Origin: Acidobacteriota bacterium
Lineage (GTDB): Bacteria; Acidobacteriota; Terriglobia; Terriglobales; Acidobacteriaceae
Assembly (NCBI GenBank): GCA_021798655.1
Contig: JAJZFE010000259.1
Span: 1 to 6,335, forward strand
Direction: 5' to 3'
DNA: 6,335 nucleotides
Positions 1-5,905 of this stretch are shown here, one piece after another. Each line of letters opens with the position of its first letter. Positions within the stretch are counted from its first letter, which is position 1. The notes below the pieces were generated by a model. It ran no database searches, was not told the DNA's origin, and was given only the letters and a program-made list of their open reading frames with translations. The position numbers and the translations under genes were made by a program.

Positions 1-624
1 CGGCTCACCCTCACGATCCAACGCCCAGCCCTCAGGTATCGCACGCCCCTGCTTCTGCGCCGCCACAATGTTGCCGCGCGCGACAATCGAAGTCGCCAAA
101 TCCACCTTGATATGGAACCCCTTGCCCGTAGGAAACGACGCTGCAATCGGGTTCGTTCCAAAGAACGCCTCGTAGCCCCCCGCGGGCGACATCGCCGGCT
201 CACAACTCGTCATCGCCAGCAGAATCATTCCCTCCGCCGCCGCCCGGTTGCAGTAGTAGGACAGCGCGCCAAAGTGCTGCGAGTTGCAGATCGTCGCTGC
301 AGCTACGCCATTCCGTCGAGCCAGCGGCAGCAGCATCTCCAGCGCGCGCATCGCCTGCACCTGCCCCAGACCGTTGCCCGCATCCAGCGCCAGTACGCTC
401 CCGCCATCCCGCACCACCGCCAACTCCGCCCGCGCCGCAATCAAACCCAACTCCATGCGGCGCAGATAAATATTCAAACGAGAGAGACCATGCGTCGAGA
501 TCCCGTGAACGTCAGCATCCACCAGAGCATGCGCAAACACCGCAGCATCCTCAGGCAGCACTCCTGCCGCAACCGCCAGCCGCGTTACTAACGCTCGCAT
601 CTCTTCGGGCCGGTATCTCTTCAT
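1..624 (-). CDS. Ldh_2-family NAD(P)-dependent 2-hydroxyacid dehydrogenase, partial (candidate (R)-sulfolactate dehydrogenase)
   Basis: The gene is open to the left edge, so only the first 208 residues are present of a family that is usually about 330-350 residues long. The Ldh_2 (malate/L-lactate/ureidoglycolate dehydrogenase) pattern is clear. DVHGISTHGLSRL at about 38-50 carries the family's early HG motif, and NSQHFGALSYY at about 114-124 carries the substrate-site histidine. SPAGG followed by FFGTNPIAASFP (about 146-165) and VDLATSIVARGN (about 174-185) form the conserved core, and IPEGWALD (about 196-203) follows. These enzymes interconvert 2-oxoacids and 2-hydroxyacids with NAD(P)H in the cytoplasm. 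Start: ATG at 624 lies 11 bases after AGAGAGG; an in-frame ATG at 633 adds three residues but sits only 2 bases from that site. The gene follows the sulfo-lyase-like pair by about 40 bases. ComC, the (R)-sulfolactate dehydrogenase, belongs to this family, so sulfolactate/sulfopyruvate is a reasonable substrate from context. Malate or another hydroxyacid cannot be excluded. The family call is firm; the substrate is inferred. Confidence 0.9.
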   Translation of the reverse strand, partial: MKRYRPEEMRALVTRLAVAAGVLPEDAAVFAHALVDADVHGISTHGLSRLNIYLRRMELGLIAARAELAVVRDGGSVLALDAGNGLGQVQAMRALEMLLPLARRNGVAAATICNSQHFGALSYYCNRAAAEGMILLAMTSCEPAMSPAGGYEAFFGTNPIAASFPTGKGFHIKVDLATSIVARGNIVAAQKQGRAIPEGWALDREGEP

Positions 625-635
625 AGCTCGCATCG

Positions 636-642
636 CCTCTCT
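636..642 (-). promoter_or_regulatory. Ribosome binding site for the Ldh_2 dehydrogenase
   Basis: AGAGAGG on the minus strand lies 11 bases before ATG 624 and only 2 bases before ATG 633. The spacing is what favours the 624 start. Confidence 0.5.
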
Positions 643-664
643 CGTTCGATTTCCATCACCTGCG

Positions 665-1828
665 TTACGCGCTGCGGTACAGCTTCGTCATCGAGAACTC
701 CCGATGTCCCAGTGCCTCTGCCGCCGTCAATCGCCCGTTGGCCGTCCGTACAATCATCTCCAGCAACGCATCGCCAGCCTGATCGATCGTCATCTCGCCC
801 TGCAGAATCGCCGAGACATCCAGATCGATATGCTCCTGCATCGTCGTCACCGTCTTCGGATTGCCCGACAGCTTGATCACCGGCTCAATCGGATTGCCGA
901 TAACATTCCCCTGTCCCGTCGGGAACAGGTGAATCACAGCACCGGAAGCGGCCCACAAAGTCACCGCTTCGGCCGCCGCACTCGACGTGTCCATAAACCA
1001 CAGTCCCTGCTTCGTCGGTGCAACCGCCGGTGCCAGGCATCCAACAAACTTCGTCCGCTTGCCCAGCTTCTCCACATTGCCCAGCGCCTTCTCTTCAATC
1101 GTCGTCAAGCCGCCGGCAATATTTCCCTTCGTCGGTTGCGACTCGGAAAGGTCGTCCTTCTTCTGGCTGAAGACCAGCTTCGTGTAGTCCTCAAACGCCG
1201 CAAAGAACTCCTTGCGTACTTCGTCATCGATCGCCTTCGCGGCAACAATATGCTCCGCTCCAGTCAACTCGCTGGTCTCGCCAAACGAAGCAGTACCACC
1301 CTCCGCGCAGTGCTTGTCGATCACATTGCCTACCGTCGGGCAGCTTGATAGACCCGTCGTCGTGTCCGACTCGCCGCACTTCACGCTGATGTACAGCTCA
1401 TGCAGATCGCACTCCGTCCGCTGCAGCTCACTCGCCCACTGCACATACTCCTTCGCCTGATACGAAGCATCCGCAATCGTCCGAATGTCGCCCTTGCCTT
1501 CGATCGAAAAGCCCTTCACCGGCTTGCCGGTCTTCGCAATGCCGTCCACAATCTTCTGCGTCCAGCCCGCTTCGATCCCAATCACTACCACCGCAGCCAC
1601 ATTCGCGTTGCTGCCAATGCCAATCATCGTACGGAAGAACAACTCCAGGTCTTCGCCAAACTGCAACCGCCCATACGCATGCGGCAGCGCCATCGTGCCC
1701 TTAATGTTGTTCGCAACCGCTTCACACGCAGCGTTGGAAATATCATCCACCGGCAATATCACCACGTGGTTCCGCACGCCTACTCGGCCATTCTCGCGTC
1801 TGTATCCCAATATCTTCCGCTTCGTCAT
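665..1828 (-). CDS. suyB: UxaA-family lyase large subunit, probable (2R)-sulfolactate sulfo-lyase subunit beta
   Basis: This 387-residue protein is the separate large part of the UxaA (altronate dehydratase/galactarate dehydratase/sulfolactate sulfo-lyase) family. Seen motifs, numbered from the chosen start: [11 protein letters not shown] (10-20), [10 protein letters not shown] (150-159), [12 protein letters not shown] (182-193), [18 protein letters not shown] (233-250), [12 protein letters not shown] (302-313) and [17 protein letters not shown] (362-378). SuyB with its small partner SuyA cleaves (2R)-3-sulfolactate to pyruvate and sulfite in the cytoplasm. The length, the split arrangement and the [12 protein letters not shown] and [12 protein letters not shown] regions fit SuyB as I remember it better than the fused altronate dehydratase UxaA. 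This rests on recall, not an alignment. Start: ATG 1828 is preceded by AAGGTGG at 8 bases and lies 2 bases after the stop of the small subunit. An upstream GTG at 1840 would overlap that gene and is less likely. It is likely translated together with the small subunit. Alternative: a sugar-acid dehydratase. Confidence 0.75.
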   Translation of the reverse strand: MTKRKILGYRRENGRVGVRNHVVILPVDDISNAACEAVANNIKGTMALPHAYGRLQFGEDLELFFRTMIGIGSNANVAAVVVIGIEAGWTQKIVDGIAKTGKPVKGFSIEGKGDIRTIADASYQAKEYVQWASELQRTECDLHELYISVKCGESDTTTGLSSCPTVGNVIDKHCAEGGTASFGETSELTGAEHIVAAKAIDDEVRKEFFAAFEDYTKLVFSQKKDDLSESQPTKGNIAGGLTTIEEKALGNVEKLGKRTKFVGCLAPAVAPTKQGLWFMDTSSAAAEAVTLWAASGAVIHLFPTGQGNVIGNPIEPVIKLSGNPKTVTTMQEHIDLDVSAILQGEMTIDQAGDALLEMIVRTANGRLTAAEALGHREFSMTKLYRSA

Positions 1829-1830
1829 CG

Positions 1831-2112
1831 CTATGCCCACCTTTTCGTCTTCAAGTTATGGATGTGTACGTGGTGTCCGGCCTTGACCGGCTGCACAATC
1901 CTGCCAATCTCGCAGCCATACTTGGTTACCGAGTCGCCCACGGCGAAGTCTTTCAACGCAATCTTGTGTCCCAACGGAATCGCCTCTTCCGTCCGGGCCT
2001 TCAGTGCCGTGTTGTCCGTCAGATTTCTGCCGTCGCAATCCATCCCGGCGGGCAGATCCACCACGGCAACACCAACGTTGTCCGCTGCTTCATGTATCAA
2101 AAAATGAACCAT
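1831..2112 (-). CDS. suyA: SAF-domain small subunit, probable (2R)-sulfolactate sulfo-lyase subunit alpha
   Basis: This 93-residue protein is a stand-alone SAF domain, the N-terminal module of UxaA-type enzymes that is a separate subunit in sulfolactate sulfo-lyase. Visible landmarks are [20 protein letters not shown] (about 4-23), [12 protein letters not shown] (45-56), YGCEIG (65-70) and [14 protein letters not shown] (79-92). The histidine-rich end is typical of the family. The length matches SuyA (about 90 residues). The ATG at 2112 has AAGGAG 10 bases upstream, and the large-subunit gene begins 2 bases after the TAG stop, so the two products are expected in equal amounts as one complex. 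There is no signal peptide or membrane segment. In split altronate/galactarate-type dehydratases the same module occurs, so the family and subunit role are secure, while the sulfolactate substrate is inferred from the partner and neighbours. Confidence 0.75.
   Translation of the reverse strand: MVHFLIHEAADNVGVAVVDLPAGMDCDGRNLTDNTALKARTEEAIPLGHKIALKDFAVGDSVTKYGCEIGRIVQPVKAGHHVHIHNLKTKRWA
1837..1843 (-). promoter_or_regulatory. Ribosome binding site deciding the large-subunit start
   Basis: AAGGTGG on the minus strand lies 8 bases before ATG 1828, inside the last codons of the small-subunit gene. It supports ATG 1828 over the upstream GTG at 1840 and suggests coupled translation of the two subunits. 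Confidence 0.7.
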
Positions 2113-2122
2113 ATCAACCTTT

Positions 2123-2128
2123 CTCCTT
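2123..2128 (-). promoter_or_regulatory. Strong ribosome binding site of the small lyase subunit
   Basis: AAGGAG on the minus strand stands 10 bases before ATG 2112. It lies in the 51-base gap after the aldehyde dehydrogenase stop. I see no convincing promoter or terminator in that gap, so read-through from the upstream gene is likely. Confidence 0.7.
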
Positions 2129-2163
2129 CTTCTGTGCCACTACTGCTTGCTGCAACTCGACCG

Positions 2164-3672
2164 TCAGATGCCGCCCATGGAAACATGCTTCGTCTCCAGA
2201 AACGCATCCAACCCTTCCACTCCAAGCTCGCGTCCCCAGCCACTCTGCTTCACGCCGCCAAACGGCAACTGGCTCGTCGTCGGCGCACCATCGTTGATGC
2301 CCAGCGTCCCTGCCTCAATCTGCTCGCTCAGCCGAAACACCCGGCCCATATCGCGCGTCATCGCATACGCACTCAACCCGTATGGCGTGTCATTCGCACG
2401 CGCAATCGCCTCGGCTTCCGTATCGAACATCGCAATCGGTGCAATCGGCGCAAAGGTCTCTTCACTCATGCACACCGAAGCATCGCTCACGTTCTCCAGC
2501 ACTGTCGGCTGCAGAAAGTACCCCGCCAGCCCCGCCACGCGCTCACCCCCCGCAACCACCCGCGCTCCCTTCGCCACCGCATCGGCTATCTGCTGCAGCG
2601 CACCATCTAAAGCCCGCTGATGAATCACTGGCCCCAGGTCAACCCCAGCATCCAGTCCCGAACCCACCTTCAGCTTGCCCACCGCCGCGGTAAAACGATC
2701 CACAAACTCCCGATAGATCCCACGCTGCACATAAATCCGATTCGCGGCAATGCACGACTGCCCCGTATTCCGAAACTTCGCAATCACCGTCTGCTCCACC
2801 GCCTTGTCGAGATCGCAGTCGTCGAACACCAGCACCGGAGCCAGTCCGCCCAGCTCCAGGCACAGCGGCTTGATCGTCTCCGCCGCCCCGCGAATCAGCT
2901 CTTGCCCCACCCGCGTCGATCCCGTAAAGCTGATCTTCCTGCACTTCGGATTCGTCAAAAACTCCCGCGAGATCATCACCGCATCGCCAATCGCCAGTTG
3001 AAACACCCCTGCCGGAACCCCCGCGGCCTCCATGCACTCCGCCAGCACAATGCACGAGAGCGGCGTCTGACTCGCCGGTTTCAAAATCACCGGACAACCC
3101 GCCGCCATCGCCGGAGCCACCTTCCGCACCGCCAGCACCAACGGAAAATTCCACGGCGCTATCGCACCCACCGGCCCAATCGGCGTCTTCACCACCATGT
3201 GGCGCTTACCCGGCACCTGCGGAGGAACCGTGCGCCCATACACCCTGCGCCCCTCCTCCGCGAACCAGCGCAGATGGTCCTCCGACATCGCCACTTCGCC
3301 TTCACTCTGCGCCAGCGGCTTGCCATTCTCCCGCGTAATCGTCTGCGCCAGCTCACCCTTGCGACGCACCAACTCATCCGCCACCCGATGCAGCAGCGCG
3401 CCCCGCTCCTTCGCCGTCGTCGAGCGCCACAGCGGCAGCGCCTTCTCCGCCGTATCCAGAGCTTCATGGAGCTGCGCCTGGTTGATCGTCGATACCCGCG
3501 CAAACGCCTGCGACGTCGCCGGATCGACCACATCAAACTCCGCACCGCCCTCCACCCACTGCCCATTCAGGTAAGAGCCACTTCGCAACCGGTTTGCCGT
3601 GCTCGCCACACTTCTGTCCACGTCGACCCCCAAGATCTCTTCACTCCAACAACCAACCACTCCGTCAGTCAC
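2164..3672 (-). CDS. NAD(P)-dependent aldehyde dehydrogenase, succinate-semialdehyde/sulfolactaldehyde dehydrogenase type
   Basis: This is a complete aldehyde dehydrogenase. With numbering from the longest frame (502 residues), the catalytic set is present: PWNFP with Asn175, FTGSTRVG (249-256), LELGG with Glu273, GQSC with Cys307, and SEETFAP around Glu404-405. The end, with PFGGVKQSGWGRELG and FLETKHVS, is typical of the GabD-like group. Sulfolactaldehyde dehydrogenases of sulfoquinovose pathways belong to this group, and the next genes resemble sulfolactate sulfo-lyase, so oxidation of sulfolactaldehyde to sulfolactate is the proposed role. Succinate semialdehyde or another aldehyde remains possible. 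Two positions differ from the usual GabD text: ELGGL where ELGGN is common, and EETFA where EETFG is common. Start is uncertain. GTG 3672 lies 18 bases after the regulator's stop but has no clear ribosome site. GTG 3621, with GGGGG 5 bases upstream, gives 485 residues, closer to the family's usual length. Confidence 0.92.
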   Translation of the reverse strand: MTDGVVGCWSEEILGVDVDRSVASTANRLRSGSYLNGQWVEGGAEFDVVDPATSQAFARVSTINQAQLHEALDTAEKALPLWRSTTAKERGALLHRVADELVRRKGELAQTITRENGKPLAQSEGEVAMSEDHLRWFAEEGRRVYGRTVPPQVPGKRHMVVKTPIGPVGAIAPWNFPLVLAVRKVAPAMAAGCPVILKPASQTPLSCIVLAECMEAAGVPAGVFQLAIGDAVMISREFLTNPKCRKISFTGSTRVGQELIRGAAETIKPLCLELGGLAPVLVFDDCDLDKAVEQTVIAKFRNTGQSCIAANRIYVQRGIYREFVDRFTAAVGKLKVGSGLDAGVDLGPVIHQRALDGALQQIADAVAKGARVVAGGERVAGLAGYFLQPTVLENVSDASVCMSEETFAPIAPIAMFDTEAEAIARANDTPYGLSAYAMTRDMGRVFRLSEQIEAGTLGINDGAPTTSQLPFGGVKQSGWGRELGVEGLDAFLETKHVSMGGI

Positions 3673-3690
3673 CGTCGCGCCAGGAACTAC

Positions 3691-4365
3691 TCAACCAACC
3701 CACTTCGGAACAAACTTCCCTTGCAACACCTGACGCTCAATCATCTGTCGCGCGCCAACCACATGCTGCCGTGCCTGCCGCTCCGCCTCTTCGGCAAAGT
3801 TATGTTCAATCGCTTCCACAATCCGCAGATGCTCCGCATGAATCACTGCCGGCTCACGAAACGCCCGAACCGTCATCCCCAGCACCCGGTACGTCTGTGA
3901 CAGCCGTATCAGCGTGCTGTTCCGCGACAACTCCGTAATATGCAGATGAAAGCTCCGGTCCAGCGATGCCGTCTCGTTGTCCTTCTCCTGTGCCAGCTTG
4001 TAGATGTTGTCCGCCATCGCACGCAGCTCGGTTATGTCCGCTCGCCCGGCATTCCCGCACGCCAGCCGAGCCGCTAGTCCCTCCATCACCTCGCGCACCA
4101 TGTACGCCTCGCAGATCCGCGAAGCATCCAGGTTGTCGACAAACACTCCAAAATGATCGACCGACTCCACCAGTCCCAGCCACTGCAGTTCCAGTAGTGA
4201 CTCGCGTACCGTCCCCTGCGCAACCCCCAGCTCGCGCGCCAGACTCTGCTGACTCAGTCGCTCGCCCGGCTTGCTCTCGCCCGACAGAATCCTCCGCTGA
4301 ATCTCGTCCCGCACCTCATGCCGTGCTACCCGTGCCTTTACTGGCTTAACACTCGTCTTTGCCAT
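3691..4365 (-). CDS. GntR-family transcriptional regulator with FCD ligand-binding domain
   Basis: The 224-residue protein has an N-terminal winged helix (about residues 13-78), with GERLSQQSLARELGVAQGTV (35-53) covering the helix-turn-helix and RESLLELQWLGLVE leading to the wing. An all-helical FCD domain follows (about 84-212). Its likely metal-site residues are Asp136 and His140 in DRSFHLH, His179 in AEHLRIVEAI and His201 in ARQHV. FCD regulators usually bind small carboxylates and repress adjacent catabolic genes; here a sulfolactate-like or sugar-acid effector is a guess. Start: ATG 4365 has AAGGA 4 bases upstream and gives the normal family length. The frame stays open to an ATG at 4581 inside the isomerase gene, but that extension is low-complexity and not conserved-looking. 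The aldehyde dehydrogenase follows within 18 bases, so the regulator is probably the first gene of that transcription unit and may control itself. Confidence 0.9.
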   Translation of the reverse strand: MAKTSVKPVKARVARHEVRDEIQRRILSGESKPGERLSQQSLARELGVAQGTVRESLLELQWLGLVESVDHFGVFVDNLDASRICEAYMVREVMEGLAARLACGNAGRADITELRAMADNIYKLAQEKDNETASLDRSFHLHITELSRNSTLIRLSQTYRVLGMTVRAFREPAVIHAEHLRIVEAIEHNFAEEAERQARQHVVGARQMIERQVLQGKFVPKWVG

Positions 4366-4369
4366 GGAA

Positions 4370-4374
4370 TCCTT
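4370..4374 (-). promoter_or_regulatory. Ribosome binding site fixing the regulator start
   Basis: AAGGA on the minus strand lies 4 bases before ATG 4365. It supports this start over the much longer upstream frame. Confidence 0.55.
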
Positions 4375-4460
4375 GTGAGACCGTAATCGCGACACCGTCT
4401 GCATGCCACGCTGGGCCAGTCGTTGAGTTCGTTGAAATGAATGCCCGATCAAGCCAATAG

Positions 4461-4489
4461 ATTGTAACCTATCACTTCCAGCCCAACAA
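4461..4489 (-). promoter_or_regulatory. Candidate sigma70-type promoter for the regulator and downstream genes
   Basis: On the minus strand, TTGTTG (4484-4489) and TACAAT (4461-4466) are separated by 17 bases. The -10 element matches the consensus at five of six positions and the -35 at three of six. It sits about 95 bases before the regulator's ATG, in the only sizeable gap of the window. A short dyad, ATAG-8-CTAT (4457-4472), overlaps the -10 element and could be an operator, though its arms are only four bases. Found by eye; no expression evidence. Confidence 0.4.
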
Positions 4490-4516
4490 TCCATCTCTGT
4501 CCTATCCATGCCCGAC

Positions 4517-5905
4517 CTATCCGTGCCACTCAATCGACAACAAACGCGCCAACCGCCGCAACTGCTCCGCATGCTCGCCATGGTGCAGCGTCACATGGTG
4601 CGGCATCCCCGCATGGATCAGCCGATCGAACCGCACCGGCACCGATTCCCCACTCACCTCCACCAGCAGCGTGTTGCCCGAAAGCCGCCGCCGTGGCTCG
4701 ATCGCACGCCCCTCGAATGCCGTCATGTGGTAACGGTTATCGCATCGCCATAGCCGCGATACCGTCACCGTCCCCCCCACACGCAGCATCCCGTCCACTA
4801 CAAACGGACGCGCTCCATTAAAGTGTTCTCCCAGCGATGGACCATCCTCGCCCCCCACCTCGCAGCACATGTCCAGCGGAGCCATCCCCGGATGCCAGAA
4901 CTGAATCGCGCTCTCATCATGCTCCAACCAGTCCGTCAGGAACCCCGGCCCCATCCCCATCAGGCTGCTCATCAACCCCGCAATCGCGCCATCAACGTCG
5001 CCTTCAATCGAGACCACCTGACCCTCCGTCGTCAGCCGCGACACCGCCAGATACGGCCACTGGCCCACCACATTGGGCAGCTCCGGCCAACACTGCAGTG
5101 CCAGCGCATCCAGCCCCGCCTCCTGCATCAACTCCAGCATCGAAAGGTAGTAGCGCGAGTTCACCGCCAGCGCGGCGTCTGTCACCCCCGCACCACCACC
5201 AGCACTCTCCGGTAAATCCAGCGCACGCACCTTCACCACATCCGCCGTCACCGCCGCGGCATCCACTGCCGCCACCCGATCAAGAAACTGCGGCAAGCTC
5301 AGCGGATGCAGCTGCAACCCGAACGTCTTCCGAATCAGAAACGGATCAGCCGCCAGGTCGATAAATCCCGGCACATGTGTCCCCACCACTCCCACCTTGC
5401 TCCGCTTCAGCATCGTCACCGTCTGCGCCAGTGCAATCGCCTTCTGCAACTGCGCCTTCATCGCTGCGGGCTCTGCCTCCGGCCCGCCATACACCAGCTC
5501 AAACGGATGCCCTGCCTGACGATAGATCGACGCCCACAGATGCTGGCCTACCAGCGCACATGAGCTCACCTTGCCATCACCCTGCTTCTCCGGCGTAGCC
5601 CACAAGATCACCGGATGCGCCCACCGCTGGCCAATCGTCAGCGCAAACTGGCCATCGCTGATCGATGGCTGAATCACAATCAACGCCTTGCACTCCGCCG
5701 CAATGATCGTGTCCATCGCCGTATGGATCGTCGTGTCGTCCAGCACCACGTTCTCCGCGCCATAGCACTGATACCCCATCCCCTGCAGCGTCGCCAGCGT
5801 CCGCTCCCGAATACTCCGGCTCCACTCCTGATCGAATCCTGGACGCTTCCGTCCAAAGATCAACACGCCCAGATTGCTCTTCTGCTGCTCTCGTATCGAC
5901 GCCAT
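4517..5905 (-). CDS. L-fucose/L-arabinose isomerase-fold sugar isomerase (candidate sulfoquinovose isomerase)
   Basis: This 462-residue protein has the layout of the FucI/AraA-like isomerase family. An N-terminal Rossmann-like part begins LGVLIFGRKRPGFDQEW (about 12-28). A middle section contains LKRSKVGVVGTHVPGFIDLA (166-185). A C-terminal part has LALQCWPELP (268-277), SIEGDVDGA (299-307), FLTDW (322-326), WHPG (337-340) and MPHHVTLHHG (434-443). Glu301 and Asp325 lie 24 residues apart, the same spacing I recall for metal ligands Glu337 and Asp361 of E. coli FucI. His436 or His437 could be the third ligand. Such enzymes interconvert aldose and ketose with Mn2+ or similar. Isomerases of this family serve as sulfoquinovose isomerases in some sulfoglycolysis pathways, which fits the downstream sulfolactate genes. 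A non-sulfonated sugar is the alternative. ATG 5905 shares one base with the kinase stop and has AAGGAG 8 bases upstream, so the pair is probably translationally coupled. Confidence 0.82.
   Translation of the reverse strand: MASIREQQKSNLGVLIFGRKRPGFDQEWSRSIRERTLATLQGMGYQCYGAENVVLDDTTIHTAMDTIIAAECKALIVIQPSISDGQFALTIGQRWAHPVILWATPEKQGDGKVSSCALVGQHLWASIYRQAGHPFELVYGGPEAEPAAMKAQLQKAIALAQTVTMLKRSKVGVVGTHVPGFIDLAADPFLIRKTFGLQLHPLSLPQFLDRVAAVDAAAVTADVVKVRALDLPESAGGGAGVTDAALAVNSRYYLSMLELMQEAGLDALALQCWPELPNVVGQWPYLAVSRLTTEGQVVSIEGDVDGAIAGLMSSLMGMGPGFLTDWLEHDESAIQFWHPGMAPLDMCCEVGGEDGPSLGEHFNGARPFVVDGMLRVGGTVTVSRLWRCDNRYHMTAFEGRAIEPRRRLSGNTLLVEVSGESVPVRFDRLIHAGMPHHVTLHHGEHAEQLRRLARLLSIEWHG

Noticed and set aside
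112..591. Plus-strand frame of 159 codons opposite the Ldh_2 gene
   Set aside because: Arg/Gln/His-rich translation without domain features; the opposite strand holds a clear Ldh_2 protein.
665..2112. Altronate dehydratase (UxaA) as the first-choice name for the split lyase
   Set aside because: Not excluded, but the sizes of the two parts, the motif text as remembered, and the neighbouring Ldh_2 and GabD-like genes fit sulfolactate sulfo-lyase better; no uronate isomerase or mannonate dehydratase is present.
1858..2610. Plus-strand frame of 250 codons across the small lyase subunit and the end of the aldehyde dehydrogenase
   Set aside because: Spans two well-supported genes on the other strand and has the composition of a shadow frame.
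2620..3900. Plus-strand open frame of 426 codons opposite the aldehyde dehydrogenase and regulator
   Set aside because: Its product is rich in Arg, His, Pro and Leu with no recognisable domain, and it lies opposite genes with clear catalytic motifs. Long antisense frames are expected in GC-rich coding DNA.
4366..4516. Rho-independent terminator between isomerase and regulator
   Set aside because: No GC-rich hairpin followed by a T run was found on the minus strand in the gap.
4366..4581. Extension of the regulator frame to an ATG at 4581
   Set aside because: The extra 72 residues overlap the isomerase gene, cross the promoter-like region and do not resemble GntR proteins; ATG 4365 has its own ribosome site and gives the family length.
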